Made by a program: the position numbers and the translations under genes | The notes under the pieces: generated by a model | What the model was told of the DNA's origin: nothing | Database searches by the model: none | Seen by the model: only the letters and a program-made list of their open reading frames with translations | Origin: an uncultured Methylobacillus sp. | GTDB lineage: Bacteria; Pseudomonadota; Gammaproteobacteria; Burkholderiales; Methylophilaceae | Length of the DNA: 64,000 nucleotides | Reading direction: 5' to 3' | NCBI GenBank assembly: GCA_946478865.1 | Contig: CAMLDO010000003.1 | Location: forward strand, 1 to 64,000 | Part shown: positions 1 through 9,310 of the stretch, piece after piece | Layout of the letters: each line of letters begins with the position of its first letter | Position numbering within the stretch: position 1 is the first letter of the stretch

Positions 1-283
1 ATACACCTCCTTGGAGGTTGAAAAGATTTTCTCGCCCTTGGCTTGCCATGAAGCTGCAGGCTTGGGCGGAGCGAACGCCACTGTGACAATAGAATATTAG
101 AGGATTTTCGCCCTCGAGTTCATGAGCACGCAATGGGAGCAAGTGTAGTGGAATGTGAATGGCACCGTGAATGATGCCGCGAATAGCCTCTTCTTCGGAT
201 CGTACGTCTATGAGCGTAATGGTTTCCGTTGCAGTCAGCGAACGGAGTGTCGCACTGTCGATGTTTTTGAATGATGCTGCCAT
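1..283 (-). CDS. Rhodanese-like sulfurtransferase, C-terminus beyond the window
   Basis: Translating the minus strand from the ATG at 283 gives 94 residues that run off the left edge without a stop. They form a single rhodanese domain: an IDVRSEEE segment near residues 25-32, then the active-site loop CHSGVRSA with the nucleophilic cysteine at residue 66, and a LQGGV segment at the cut end. Single-domain rhodaneses of this kind (GlpE/PspE type, about 105-110 residues) carry a persulfide on that cysteine and pass sulfur to acceptors. Only some 10-15 residues should be missing. No signal peptide is visible, so a cytoplasmic location is likely. The substrate cannot be told from sequence. It lies downstream of, and apart from, the glycan locus. 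Confidence 0.85.
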   Translation of the reverse strand, partial: MAASFKNIDSATLRSLTATETITLIDVRSEEEAIRGIIHGAIHIPLHLLPLRAHELEGENPLIFYCHSGVRSAQACSFMASQGRENLFNLQGGV

Positions 284-514
284 AAGAAAGGCGAGTGTAA
301 TTAAAGGATTTACTCGGTGATGGCGACCATTATAGAGGGTTCGAAGGGAGACATATTCATCATTCAGAGGAAGTATTTTGCATGGAGGAGATAACCTTGG
401 AATTGCTGCCTTTTCGTGTTGGATAAAGCAGTTGGTAATTCATTCTTCTTAGCCAGTGTGTGCTGATGAAAATTGGAAATTCACCGGATATAGGCCGAAG
501 AAATCAAATGGAGC

Positions 515-531
515 AAGGCCGAAAGGGCCTT
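515..531 (-). terminator. Possible terminator at the end of the glycan locus
   Basis: A perfect 6-bp stem (AAGGCC/GGCCTT) with a 5-nt loop starts 10 nt past the stop codon of the last glycan gene on the minus strand. It lacks a clear U-tract in that direction, so termination is plausible rather than shown. Confidence 0.35.
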
Positions 532-541
532 AATTCAGAAT

Positions 542-1111
542 TTACCTAGGAGTGATGCGATCACCTTTGCCCGAGCCCATGACGGTTTGAAAAATGTACC
601 GGAAATAGGCGGCTGCACTCAGGTTGTCCAGCATGTGAGCGTCGGTTTGAGCTAATAATTGCGGCGTGGACATGTCGATGCCTTGAGTCTGAGCTAGGCC
701 TGTAATACCCGGGCGCACATCAAAGACTTTGCGCATCGTGCGCTCAGAGATCAATTCCGTCTGATTGGGTAAGCAAGGGCGCGGGCCGACCAAACTCATA
801 TCGCCTATGAGCACATTCCATAATTGTGGCAGTTCGTCTAGTTTGCTTCGTCGAAGGAAACTACCGAAAGAGGTAACGGCGGAAGGGTCTGCCAAATGCG
901 TTGCTACAGAAGCTGTGCCCGGTCGCATCGTACGAAACTTTACAAGCTTGAACGGCTTTTGATGGCGCCCTACTCGTACCTGAAAGAAAAGCGGTGAGCG
1001 GGTGTCGGCAAAACCGATGAGCAGGAGCAACAGCAGAATGGGCAAGCCCAGGACCAAGCCCAAAGCCGCCAACACCAGATCAAGAAGACGCAGCATCTGA
1101 CATGCTTTCAC
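542..1111 (-). CDS. Initiating sugar-phosphate transferase (PglC/WbaP catalytic-domain family)
   Basis: This 189-residue protein matches the small monotopic phosphoglycosyltransferases (bacterial sugar transferase family), which move a sugar-1-phosphate from a UDP-sugar onto undecaprenyl phosphate to start a repeat unit at the inner membrane face. One N-terminal hydrophobic segment (about residues 10-33) would form the re-entrant helix. The catalytic Asp-Glu pair sits in KLDELPQ (D92, E93), and GPRP follows at 109-112. Its length equals the catalytic core alone, without the extra four-helix domain of WbaP. The GTG start at 1111 overlaps the upstream stop (GTGA); an ATG at 1096 is an alternative. 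As last gene of the locus it probably starts the Wzx-exported glycan. The sugar it transfers is unknown. Confidence 0.88.
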   Translation of the reverse strand: MKACQMLRLLDLVLAALGLVLGLPILLLLLLIGFADTRSPLFFQVRVGRHQKPFKLVKFRTMRPGTASVATHLADPSAVTSFGSFLRRSKLDELPQLWNVLIGDMSLVGPRPCLPNQTELISERTMRKVFDVRPGITGLAQTQGIDMSTPQLLAQTDAHMLDNLSAAAYFRYIFQTVMGSGKGDRITPR

Positions 1112-1872
1112 AGCTTTAATAACTCCAGTAGTTTCATTGGATATTTGGAAAGTATTTTAAGCATATTCGTATCTAGCCTATTTTCTCGACAGGCCCTTAA
1201 CACTTCCTGATTGAGAAGAATTTTTGCACGCCATCCGCTAGTGCTCGCGCCGCCAACTTGCATGCGCACCAGCACTTCTGGCAAATGTCGATAGCGCAAG
1301 GTATGACCGTGGAATGCTCGAATAATGAATTCGAAATCTCCGGCAATGCGATAGTCGGTTTTGAAGCGACCTACGCGCTGAACGACGTTCTTATGAAGAA
1401 ATAATGCTGGATGGGCGGGCATCCATCCCCAACTCAGTCTTGCAGGGGTAAAACGATCTGAACGATAGCGACGCACCATACGCATAGGATTTTTTTTGTA
1501 GAAAAAACCTACATCGCCCATCAAGGCGTCGAGCTTGTGTTCGCGCATTTGCGTGGCAATCAAGGACAGAACCTGAGATGAGGCGTATTCATCGTCAGAA
1601 TTTAGAAAACAAATGATGTCACCACTTGCCCGATCTAAGCCTTTGTTCATGGCGTCGTAAACGCCTTTATCAGGCTCGCTGACCAAATGTGCCAAATGCG
1701 GGCGAAAACGCTGGAGAATTTCCATCGTCGAGTCCGTTGACGCGCCGTCAATGACAATATGTTCGACATCAGGCCAATCCTGATCCACGACTGACTGGAG
1801 TGCCCGCTCAAGCGTTGATGCGCTATTGAAGCAGACAGTAATGACACTGACTTTCATTGGGGATGGAATCAT
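1108..1872 (-). CDS. Glycosyltransferase family 2 (WcaE-like)
   Basis: A 254-residue GT-A fold enzyme. The N-terminus has the usual start (KVSVITVCFN), the nucleotide-binding DGASTDST at 42-49 and the DxD-equivalent NSDD at 91-94. It resembles the putative colanic-acid transferases of the WcaE group, which add one sugar from a nucleotide donor to a lipid-linked acceptor in the cytoplasm. No membrane segment is seen. The ATG at 1872 overlaps the previous stop (ATGA), and a second ATG at 1857 directly precedes the conserved beta strand and may be the true start. Donor and linkage cannot be read from sequence; GDP-fucose or UDP-xylose made by neighbours are candidates. Confidence 0.85.
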   Translation of the reverse strand: MIPSPMKVSVITVCFNSASTLERALQSVVDQDWPDVEHIVIDGASTDSTMEILQRFRPHLAHLVSEPDKGVYDAMNKGLDRASGDIICFLNSDDEYASSQVLSLIATQMREHKLDALMGDVGFFYKKNPMRMVRRYRSDRFTPARLSWGWMPAHPALFLHKNVVQRVGRFKTDYRIAGDFEFIIRAFHGHTLRYRHLPEVLVRMQVGGASTSGWRAKILLNQEVLRACRENRLDTNMLKILSKYPMKLLELLKL

Positions 1873-2987
1873 AAAGCGTTTTGGGATGGAGTATTCCCAT
1901 CAATGACATTCCGATAGACATCCAGCGTCTCTTGCGCACATTTCTGCCAGGAAAACTTAGCGCATTGACGCCATCCTTGGTCTATAAGGTTCTGTCTGTA
2001 TGTGGAGTCGAACAGGACTTTATTCAGTGTGGCCACCATGGAGTCGACTGACTCTGGATCAAAAAACCCGGCAGCATTCCCGACTACTTCTGGTAAAGAA
2101 CTCCGGTCGGTACATACCACCGGACATCCACAACTCATGGCTTCGAGAGGGGGGATGCCGAACCCTTCATAAAGCGAAGGATAGACAAAGACTTCTGCAG
2201 AGGCATACAGGTCGGCCAAAACCGCGTCATCGCCGCTCAAATGCAGCACTTGCCATTGCCCCTCCCCTAACTGCTTGATCCGGGATTGTTCCTGCCATGT
2301 CAGTGGACCGCCACCGAACACCACGAGCTGGAAATTTTTATGGAGGGACTGAGAGGCTCCATAAGCCTGGAGAAGAAGGTCAAAGTTCTTGTAGCCACCC
2401 CGGCTGCCTACATACAGAATGAAGGGTTCTTCGCACCGCCGAAGGCCGGTAGGGGCAGCCAATAGCTCATACCCATGATGTATTACGGATGTCTTGGCAG
2501 GATCCACGCCCAAAAGACGAATCAAATCCTGTCGGGTATTCTCTGACACGCAAATGATGTGATCTGCCCGGATGGCTGCCGCTGCCTTCTCTTTTCTAGT
2601 GGTGTCCCAGGAAACAAAAGACTCGGGGAAGAGTTCGTGGATCATGTCATGAACAGTGATCACTACCTTGGCATCGTAGGGTACCAATGGGCCTTCGGAG
2701 TAATATGTTTCATGGACAATATCCGGACGGAAACGCCGCATTGGCCAAGGCGCCATCCATCGATTCAATTCGCGGTATATCCTTCCTGTCTTACGTATCT
2801 GTGGAACGTGGATACCTGCGATGGGTATGGATGAGGATGGCAGATACTCATTGATATACAAGGGGCTAACAATCTCCACCTCGACGCTCTCAAAGCGGTT
2901 GATGTGACGTGTTAGCTCAAAAAAGTAGCGAGAAATTCCACCATATCTTTGCCAGCCAAAGATTTGATGATCGTAGGCGATCCTCAT
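1869..2987 (-). CDS. Glycosyltransferase family 4 (GT-B, mannosyltransferase-like)
   Basis: A 372-residue two-domain GT-B protein. The C-terminal half carries the GT4 signature: a SLYEGFGIPPLEAM stretch near residues 270-283 with the two glutamates of the EX7E motif, followed by a GCPVVCTD segment. The N-terminal half has GGISRYFFEL near residue 17, typical of GT4 transferases that use GDP-mannose or similar donors. It should act in the cytoplasm on an undecaprenyl-linked acceptor. It overlaps the next gene by 4 nt and lies 10 nt from the preceding methyltransferase, so it belongs to the same transcription unit. Donor specificity is unknown. Confidence 0.87.
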   Translation of the reverse strand: MRIAYDHQIFGWQRYGGISRYFFELTRHINRFESVEVEIVSPLYINEYLPSSSIPIAGIHVPQIRKTGRIYRELNRWMAPWPMRRFRPDIVHETYYSEGPLVPYDAKVVITVHDMIHELFPESFVSWDTTRKEKAAAAIRADHIICVSENTRQDLIRLLGVDPAKTSVIHHGYELLAAPTGLRRCEEPFILYVGSRGGYKNFDLLLQAYGASQSLHKNFQLVVFGGGPLTWQEQSRIKQLGEGQWQVLHLSGDDAVLADLYASAEVFVYPSLYEGFGIPPLEAMSCGCPVVCTDRSSLPEVVGNAAGFFDPESVDSMVATLNKVLFDSTYRQNLIDQGWRQCAKFSWQKCAQETLDVYRNVIDGNTPSQNAL

Positions 2988-2997
2988 TGTTGCGGCT

Positions 2998-3789
2998 TCA
3001 CAGAGCTTCCATTATTCGCCGATGATCGATCATGGTTTTGGATCCTAGTCGGTGACGTATCCATAGGGGCGCAACTTTTGTGATCAAAGGATGTGTGGCG
3101 TACTTAAGATGCCTTTCACATAGCGGCTTGCGGGAAAGGATATGCAAGCCGTTTGCACTAATAAAATTGAGCCCCAGCCGGCTCCCCAGTGTTTCCAGGC
3201 TTGTTCTTGTGAAGAACCCGATATGCTGGCCTGTAGAAAAGGCGTAATACCACCAGTCCGGATTCGGAGGGGCTCCTTCATAAAGCTCTGTGGTAAATAA
3301 CAAGGTGTCAGAACTTGCTGTCTTGAGCACCTCATCCACGAAACCCAGAGGGTCAGTGAGATGCTCCATCACTTCCATGGCAGTGACCGCTTGGCATCCC
3401 TTGAGATGCTCGTCGAACTCAAAGCCGCGCGCCATGAGGTTCTCGCAGTATTTGTCCGACCAATAGAAATCAAATCCCAAGTCGCGCATTAGCCGGGTCA
3501 GCATCCCGTAGCCCCCTGCAGCGTCAAGATATCGCCCTTGCCCACGCTCATCCATGAGCCAATATAGAACTGTAGAGACTTTGAAGGCGAGCGATAAATT
3601 GCGCATTACTAGTCCGGTATCTGCGGCAGCGATGGCGGACGTGTACGCTTCTTCCAGCCAATGAGGCTCACGAGCACGAAGAAAGCCACAAGCAGTGCAG
3701 ACCTCGTATTCCGCCGGATATTTACGTAACACTTGGGCCTTAAAGCTCGAGCGCATTTTTCCGGCGCAGATAGGACAATCTTGCGACAT
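2998..3789 (-). CDS. SAM-dependent methyltransferase with N-terminal Cys-rich motif
   Basis: 263 residues. The first 40 hold two CxxC pairs (CPIC and CTAC) that look like a small zinc ribbon. A class I methyltransferase fold follows, with the glycine-rich SAM loop DAAGGYGML and an EVMEHL segment typical of this superfamily. Such proteins in polysaccharide loci often methylate a sugar or sugar nucleotide, but some members with a zinc motif make other changes to nucleotide-linked keto-sugars. The substrate is not predictable here. It sits between two glycosyltransferases with spacings of 10 and 1 nt. A second zinc-motif methyltransferase occurs at 14983-15792. Confidence 0.75.
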   Translation of the reverse strand: MSQDCPICAGKMRSSFKAQVLRKYPAEYEVCTACGFLRAREPHWLEEAYTSAIAAADTGLVMRNLSLAFKVSTVLYWLMDERGQGRYLDAAGGYGMLTRLMRDLGFDFYWSDKYCENLMARGFEFDEHLKGCQAVTAMEVMEHLTDPLGFVDEVLKTASSDTLLFTTELYEGAPPNPDWWYYAFSTGQHIGFFTRTSLETLGSRLGLNFISANGLHILSRKPLCERHLKYATHPLITKVAPLWIRHRLGSKTMIDHRRIMEAL

Positions 3790-3790
3790 A

Positions 3791-4720
3791 TCAGCTTGCC
3801 TTTCGTCGCAGTTTGCTCAAAAGCAATGCAAGTATCCGCTTCCATAGCGGGCGCCTGAAACATTCTCGGTCACTGAAGCGATCAGCTGTAACGTTGCGTG
3901 TTCGTACGACCGGATGAGCCAGTGGGAACGGCAACGGTTCTGTAGGCAAATCAGCCAGTGGGCTGACACCGGTTGTATGGGTCGCATCGACACCAAAACC
4001 GATATTTGAAATCAGATTTACCGAAGGCAGAATGCTCAACCGACCTTCAATCCAATTAGCAAAAACCCATTGGTAATCCCAAGTGTCGATGCCCCCTTGA
4101 TGCACCCTCTCGAAAATCGATCTCCAGTACGAAGCCTCGTTTTCATCGAGCACCAGATCTCCGAGCCTTCCCAGGTCACGAACTTGTGGCCATCGATTCA
4201 TCTGTACATCGTACGAGCCCTGCCAGCGATCGCGCCAGGATGCCCATCCCCAGATGTGTACGTACTTTGAGAAATAGTAGCTGTCTTCACCGTAGCGTCT
4301 GCCAAACTGGAAGTTATCACCGCTGATCATGCCTACGCGTTGATCGTGCCGATAGCGTTCGAGCATCTCCTGGCAGAACCGAAAGAACGAAGGATCTGGC
4401 AAGCAATCGTCTTCCAGAATGATGGCCTCTTCGACCTGCTCAAAAATCCAGTCGATGCCGCTGGATACTCGCCTCTTGCATCCTAGATTGACGTCGGAAA
4501 AATTCGTCAATACTTCGCAAGGCCAGTCGACCTGTTCGATGATGGCCTTGGTTTGGGCAACCCGTTCAGACTCGCCTGTGCGATGTGCACGTGGGCCATC
4601 GCTTATTACCAGCAACGTGGGTGGCTGAGCCTTTGCAATTTCAGCAAACACACGTGCCGTCGTATCCGGGCGGTTGAAGATAATAAACGCAACCGGCGTA
4701 TTCAGCTTGAAATCAGGCAT
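3791..4720 (-). CDS. GT-A glycosyltransferase-like protein (HlpA-like group)
   Basis: 309 residues. The start [12 protein letters not shown] (10-21), the DGP at 41-43 and [10 protein letters not shown] at 101-110 form a GT-A nucleotide-sugar fold, with EDD as the metal-binding acidic cluster. Proteins of this type are often labelled hemolytic protein HlpA-like or simply glycosyltransferase, and none known to me has a solved donor. [11 protein letters not shown] stretch in the middle is also characteristic of the group. Cytoplasmic, no membrane segments. The end of the UDP-xylose synthase gene overlaps its start by 8 nt, so translation is probably coupled; a role in adding xylose is possible but only inferred from that proximity. 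Confidence 0.75.
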   Translation of the reverse strand: MPDFKLNTPVAFIIFNRPDTTARVFAEIAKAQPPTLLVISDGPRAHRTGESERVAQTKAIIEQVDWPCEVLTNFSDVNLGCKRRVSSGIDWIFEQVEEAIILEDDCLPDPSFFRFCQEMLERYRHDQRVGMISGDNFQFGRRYGEDSYYFSKYVHIWGWASWRDRWQGSYDVQMNRWPQVRDLGRLGDLVLDENEASYWRSIFERVHQGGIDTWDYQWVFANWIEGRLSILPSVNLISNIGFGVDATHTTGVSPLADLPTEPLPFPLAHPVVRTRNVTADRFSDRECFRRPLWKRILALLLSKLRRKAS

Positions 4721-5654
4721 TCAGGAGCTTTCTGAAATAAGCGATGGTCTCCTTCAAGCCATCTTCCAGTGCCACCGTCGGCTCCCAGTTCAGCGTGTTC
4801 TTGGCCAGAGTGATATCTGGTTGCCGTTGCTTAGGGTCATCCGTAGGCAGCGGATGGAAGGAGAGCGTCGACTTACCGCCTACTAAGCGCAGAACATTTT
4901 CGGCCAATTCCAGCATGGTGAATTCCGTGGGATTTCCCAAGTTCACCGGGCCAGTAAACCCGCGTTCGCTGTCCATCATGCGGATGAAACCTTCTATCAA
5001 GTCATCCACATAACAAAACGAACGCGTTTGTTGCCCATCGCCATAGATTGTAATGTTCTCCCCCTTGAGTGCCTGAACAATAAAGTTACTCACCACTCGC
5101 CCGTCATTAGGATGCATCCGAGGGCCATAGGTATTGAAGATACGTACTACCTTGATATCCAGATTGTGCTGACGGTAGTAATCGAAGAACAACGTTTCTG
5201 CGCAACGCTTGCCTTCGTCGTAACATGCGCGCGGGCCGATCGGATTGACACGTCCCCAGTACTCCTCCTGCTGGGGATGGACTTCGGGATCGCCATAGAC
5301 CTCGCTCGTTGACGCTTGAAAGATTCGGGCCTTGATCCGTTTGGCCAGGCCCAGCATATTGATAGCCCCATGAACACTGGTCTTAGTCGTCTGGACGGGG
5401 TCGAACTGATAGTGTATCGGACTCGCCGGGCAGGCCAAGTTGTAGATTTGATCGACCTCGACATAAAGCGGGAATGTCACGTCGTGACGCATCAGTTCGA
5501 AATAAGGATGGCTCATTAAGTGAGCAATGTTGGCTTTGCTGCCGGTGAAGAAGTTGTCCACGCAGAGCACATCATGCCCGTCTTTGATCAGGCGGTCGCA
5601 TAAATGCGAACCGAGGAAACCGGCGCCGCCGGTGACTAAGGTTTGTTGCATCAA
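4713..5654 (-). CDS. uxs: UDP-glucuronate decarboxylase (UDP-xylose synthase)
   Basis: A 313-residue extended short-chain dehydrogenase. It has the NAD-binding GGAGFLG at 9-15, the catalytic STSE at 115-118 and YDEGK with Y145 and K149. Together with [16 protein letters not shown] these are the hallmarks of UDP-xylose synthases, which oxidise UDP-glucuronate at C4, decarboxylate it and reduce the keto intermediate to UDP-xylose. The length matches the soluble bacterial enzymes and no membrane anchor is present. UDP-glucose dehydrogenase, needed to make its substrate, is not in the window. It indicates a xylose (or xylose-derived) residue in the glycan. Confidence 0.92.
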   Translation of the reverse strand: MMQQTLVTGGAGFLGSHLCDRLIKDGHDVLCVDNFFTGSKANIAHLMSHPYFELMRHDVTFPLYVEVDQIYNLACPASPIHYQFDPVQTTKTSVHGAINMLGLAKRIKARIFQASTSEVYGDPEVHPQQEEYWGRVNPIGPRACYDEGKRCAETLFFDYYRQHNLDIKVVRIFNTYGPRMHPNDGRVVSNFIVQALKGENITIYGDGQQTRSFCYVDDLIEGFIRMMDSERGFTGPVNLGNPTEFTMLELAENVLRLVGGKSTLSFHPLPTDDPKQRQPDITLAKNTLNWEPTVALEDGLKETIAYFRKLLNA

Positions 5655-5719
5655 TATCCTTTCAATGCGATTTTAGGCGTGCAAAGACTACATGCTTTTC
5701 AGTAGGGCCGTATTTGACC

Positions 5720-7063
5720 TTATTCATGCCGTTTCCAGACATAGTAAACGGGCAAAAGGGCTTTCGTTTTCGTAATGAGTAAAATTCTTGTACTTCTGTC
5801 GAATAAGTCATAAAAATAATTGACGATAAACTGGCTGAGAACACTTGCCATGGCCGCGCCGTTTATTCCATAACGCGGGATAAAAATAATGTTCAATAAC
5901 ACATTGGAAATAACACCTAATACGGTACGGTAAAGAACTTTCTGGGTGAGATTCTCTACAGTAAAGAAGACTCCAGTGGCCACGCCCATGAACACGAATA
6001 CGGCTGCCCAGATATGAATGGAAAGCACGCTACCAGCCGCCTGATACGCTGAGCCATAAAGCATCACGATTAGCCAGTCACCAAGGAAGGTCATCAACAA
6101 GGCAACGACAATACCCATCCAGGTCATCACGGTGATGAGTCGTTGCAATCGTTGGTGATAAAGCGATTGGCTGATTTTTCGCGCATTTACAATCGCCGGA
6201 AAGACAGAGGCCGTGATGATCGTCGGTATGAAATACCATGCTTCGGACAACTGAATAGCCGCCGAGTATAAGCCCACATCCTTTTCCCCGAGCATTTCCT
6301 TGATCATGACCTGATCAATTCTCATATAAAGGCTTATGGCAGCGCTAGACAGGATAAGCGGCCATGAATTTTTTAGCAGCTCCTTGGCTATACTCAGATC
6401 AAATTGACCAAAAAAGCTTCTCACCTGTTGTCGCCAATATGCATAAGCCAACGAAAGAGCCAATGTAATCTGGTCGATAAGGCTGATCAGCACAAACCAA
6501 ATTAAATCGGCGTGCAGGAAAACGAGATAGAGCTTGAGTGCGGAGGAAAGTACAAGTTGTACCAGCTTGCAAATAGAGACATATTTGGAAAGGACCTTGG
6601 CCTGAAAGTAAAAATCAATTACTTCGAAAGACTGAAAGATTAGGCCGCTGGCAATGATTAGGATGTAAAGATTGGTCGTCGCATCATTACTCGTTAGTTG
6701 CACAGCAAACGCCAACAGGACTAAAGTCACCGCTGCGCCAATAAGCTTCAACCAAAACGCGGTGCCTAGATAGAGATGTCGCACTTCCAGCGGATGATGG
6801 ATCAGGTCGCGTACCACAATGCTGTCCAGCCCCAACTTGGTGATAGTGCTGAACAAGGCTACGAAGGCCAATGCATAGCTATAAAGACCAAACTGCTCTG
6901 GCCCGAGATAGCGGGCGACATAAACCCCTACGAACAGGACCGCGATGATGCGCAAGCCTTTTTCGGCAAAAATCCAGGAAGTGTTGAGAAAATAACGTCG
7001 AAAGCCTTGATGGGTGGCTAGCCAGCCAAGCTTTGTAGAGATCGTGGAGAATAAGTTAAACAA
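5720..7063 (-). CDS. wzx: Wzx-type oligosaccharide flippase
   Basis: 447 residues, almost all in hydrophobic segments, with about 12-14 predicted membrane helices. It matches the polysaccharide biosynthesis/MATE-like exporter superfamily. The N-terminal FLNTSWIFAEKGLRI and the RYLGPEQFGLYSYA stretch near residues 50-64 are typical of Wzx/RfbX proteins. These move undecaprenyl-diphosphate-linked oligosaccharides across the inner membrane. Its presence beside an ABC exporter (wzm/wzt) in the same locus is unusual. It follows gmd after a 150-nt gap containing a strong stem-loop and precedes uxs by 65 nt. Confidence 0.88.
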   Translation of the reverse strand: MFNLFSTISTKLGWLATHQGFRRYFLNTSWIFAEKGLRIIAVLFVGVYVARYLGPEQFGLYSYALAFVALFSTITKLGLDSIVVRDLIHHPLEVRHLYLGTAFWLKLIGAAVTLVLLAFAVQLTSNDATTNLYILIIASGLIFQSFEVIDFYFQAKVLSKYVSICKLVQLVLSSALKLYLVFLHADLIWFVLISLIDQITLALSLAYAYWRQQVRSFFGQFDLSIAKELLKNSWPLILSSAAISLYMRIDQVMIKEMLGEKDVGLYSAAIQLSEAWYFIPTIITASVFPAIVNARKISQSLYHQRLQRLITVMTWMGIVVALLMTFLGDWLIVMLYGSAYQAAGSVLSIHIWAAVFVFMGVATGVFFTVENLTQKVLYRTVLGVISNVLLNIIFIPRYGINGAAMASVLSQFIVNYFYDLFDRSTRILLITKTKALLPVYYVWKRHE

Positions 7064-7162
7064 AGGGGGTTAGTCCTGCCTGAATAGGCTTGGGTGGTAG
7101 ACTTTGTTCGCCACTTTGCACATTTTGTCGTTAAGTAATAAGCGCGATGCCTTTTGCCTTTA

Positions 7163-7185
7163 ATCGCGGGATGACATCCCGCGAT
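7163..7185. other. Perfect stem-loop between gmd and wzx
   Basis: A perfect 10-bp stem (ATCGCGGGAT/ATCCCGCGAT) with a 3-nt loop lies 29 nt past the gmd stop in a 150-nt gap. There is no U-tract on the minus strand. It could be a partial terminator or an mRNA-stabilising hairpin that lowers wzx expression relative to gmd. Confidence 0.5.
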
Positions 7186-7213
7186 GTTGAAGCGGCAATC
7201 GCGTTCTTAAAAA

Positions 7214-8317
7214 CTATTCGTGATAGTTCATGGCTTTATAACCATGATGTTTGATTAATTCATCGCGTTCAGCTGATTTGATATCTTCTCGAACCATTTC
7301 GGCGACCAACTCTTCAAATGTTATCTTGGGCGTCCAGCCCAATTTGGTTCGCGCCTTTGACGGATCACCAAGTAACGTTTCAACTTCCGTCGGGCGGAAA
7401 TAACGCGGGTCAACGGCGACAATCAACTTTTCGCCTTCTAAAGTTCTAGCGTAGCCTTTTTCATCAACTCCATTGCCAACCCAGCGGATTTCCATGCCAA
7501 TTTCCTTGGCAGCCACGTTGACGAAATCTCGTACGCTGTATTGGACGCCGGTAGCAATGACGAAGTCTTCCGGTTGTTCTTGCTGCATCATCAGCCATTG
7601 CATTTCGACGTAGTCTTTGGCGTGACCCCAGTCACGTTTGGCATCCAAGTTGCCGAGGTATAGGCAATCTTGCAACCCCAGCTTGATGCGAGCCAGAGCA
7701 CGAGTGATTTTCCGAGTAACGAAGGTTTCGCCCCGGATGGGGCTCTCGTGATTGAATAAAATGCCGTTGCAGGCATAGATTCCATAGGCTTCACGGTAGT
7801 TGACCGTAATCCAATAGGCATAGAGCTTGGCGACAGCATAGGGACTCCGCGGATAAAACGGCGTAGTTTCTTTTTGAGGAGTTTCTTGTACCAAGCCATA
7901 GAGCTCGCTGGTGCTTGCCTGGTAAAAGCGCGTTCTCTTTTCAAGCCCGAGGATACGAATTGCTTCCAGGATGCGCAAAGCACCCAAGGCATCGGAGTTG
8001 GCGGTATATTCCGGTTCCTCAAAACTGACAGCTACATGGCTCTGGGCTGCCAGGTTATAGATTTCATCGGGCTGGACCTGCTGGATGATGCGGATGAGAC
8101 TGGAGCTGTCAGTCAGGTCGCCGTGGTGCAGAAAAAAGCGCACATCTTTTTCATGCCGATCGCGATAAAGGTGATCGATCCGATCGGTATTAAAAAGGCT
8201 GGTACGGCGCTTAATGCCATGGACGATATAACCTTTGTTCAGCAAAAGCTCAGCCAGGTAAGCACCATCTTGTCCGGTAATCCCCGTAATCAGTGCCACC
8301 TTATCTTGTTGGCTCAT
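7214..8317 (-). CDS. gmd: GDP-mannose 4,6-dehydratase
   Basis: A 367-residue extended SDR with the NAD(P)-binding TGITGQDG at 11-18, the catalytic STSELYG at 135-141 and Y160/K164 in SPYAVAK. It converts GDP-D-mannose to GDP-4-keto-6-deoxy-D-mannose in the cytoplasm. The length and the conserved ITGQDGAYL start are those of Gmd. It is 21 nt downstream of fcl and part of the manC-fcl-gmd group, so the product pathway is GDP-L-fucose. The 4-keto intermediate could also feed GDP-D-rhamnose, but no Rmd-type reductase is recognised here. Confidence 0.96.
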   Translation of the reverse strand: MSQQDKVALITGITGQDGAYLAELLLNKGYIVHGIKRRTSLFNTDRIDHLYRDRHEKDVRFFLHHGDLTDSSSLIRIIQQVQPDEIYNLAAQSHVAVSFEEPEYTANSDALGALRILEAIRILGLEKRTRFYQASTSELYGLVQETPQKETTPFYPRSPYAVAKLYAYWITVNYREAYGIYACNGILFNHESPIRGETFVTRKITRALARIKLGLQDCLYLGNLDAKRDWGHAKDYVEMQWLMMQQEQPEDFVIATGVQYSVRDFVNVAAKEIGMEIRWVGNGVDEKGYARTLEGEKLIVAVDPRYFRPTEVETLLGDPSKARTKLGWTPKITFEELVAEMVREDIKSAERDELIKHHGYKAMNYHE

Positions 8318-8338
8318 AATCGCCCTCTTTATCGTTTT

Positions 8339-9310
8339 CTACTGCGTGGTTTTATTCAAAAAGTCTTTATAGGCCAGTCCTAGCCCATCCGCCAGGTTGA
8401 CCTTGGCCTGCCAGCCCAACGCATTCAGGCGAGAGCCGTCCATCAGTTTCCGGGGAGGGCCATCTGGTTTGCTCAAATCAAAAATAAGCTGCCCGGAATA
8501 GCCTATAACATTCTTGATGGTCTCGGCCAATTCCCGGATGGTAATGTCACACCCGTAGCCCACATTGATATGGCTTTGCATAGGCTGGGTGTGCTGCGCG
8601 TAGGTTGCCCCATCCAGGTTCATGACATGCACGCAGGCGGCGGCCATGTCGTCGACATAAAGAAACTCCCGTTTCGGCGTGCCCGAGCCCCAGATCGTCA
8701 CGCTGGGAGCACTATTAACCTTGGCTTCGTGTAAACGACGAATCAGAGCCGGGATGACATGGGAGTTTTCGGGGTGGTAGTTATCCCCCGGGCCATAAAG
8801 ATTCGTCGGCATGACACTACGGTAATCTACGCCATGACTGTCACCATACTGGCGGTTATAGCTCTCGCACAACTTGATGCCGGCAATCTTGGCGATAGCA
8901 TACGGTTCGTTGGTGGGTTCGAGGGTGCTGGTCAGGAGCGCATCCTCACGCATCGGCTGCGGTGCCATCTTGGGGTAAATGCAACTCGACCCTAGAAACA
9001 AGAGTTTCTTCACGCCTTCGTGGAAGGCCGCATCAATCACGTTGGCCTCAATCATCAGGTTGGCATAGATGAAGTCTGCAGGATACGTGTTGTTTGCGTG
9101 GATACCCCCTACTTTGGCGGCTGCCAGATAAACCTGGTCCGGCTTTTCCTGAGCGAAGAATGTACGTACGGCCGCCTGATTAGTAAGGTCCAGCTCGGCA
9201 TGGGTGCGTGTGACGATGTGTGTCTCGCCCTGTTGCCGCAAGAGCCGAACAATGGCGGAACCTACCATCCCCTGATGGCCGGCAACATAAATTTTGGAGG
9301 TGGCGCTCAT
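8339..9310 (-). CDS. fcl: GDP-L-fucose synthase
   Basis: A 323-residue SDR that epimerises GDP-4-keto-6-deoxymannose at C3 and C5 and then reduces it with NADPH to GDP-L-fucose. Seen here are GHQGMVG at 11-17, LGSSCIYP with C110 (an epimerisation residue in the family) and Y137/K141 in EPYAIAK. The length and the whole sequence pattern match WcaG/Fcl. Its ATG overlaps the manC stop by 4 nt, and gmd follows 21 nt downstream. It therefore commits mannose-1-phosphate from manC to fucose. Confidence 0.96.
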   Translation of the reverse strand: MSATSKIYVAGHQGMVGSAIVRLLRQQGETHIVTRTHAELDLTNQAAVRTFFAQEKPDQVYLAAAKVGGIHANNTYPADFIYANLMIEANVIDAAFHEGVKKLLFLGSSCIYPKMAPQPMREDALLTSTLEPTNEPYAIAKIAGIKLCESYNRQYGDSHGVDYRSVMPTNLYGPGDNYHPENSHVIPALIRRLHEAKVNSAPSVTIWGSGTPKREFLYVDDMAAACVHVMNLDGATYAQHTQPMQSHINVGYGCDITIRELAETIKNVIGYSGQLIFDLSKPDGPPRKLMDGSRLNALGWQAKVNLADGLGLAYKDFLNKTTQ

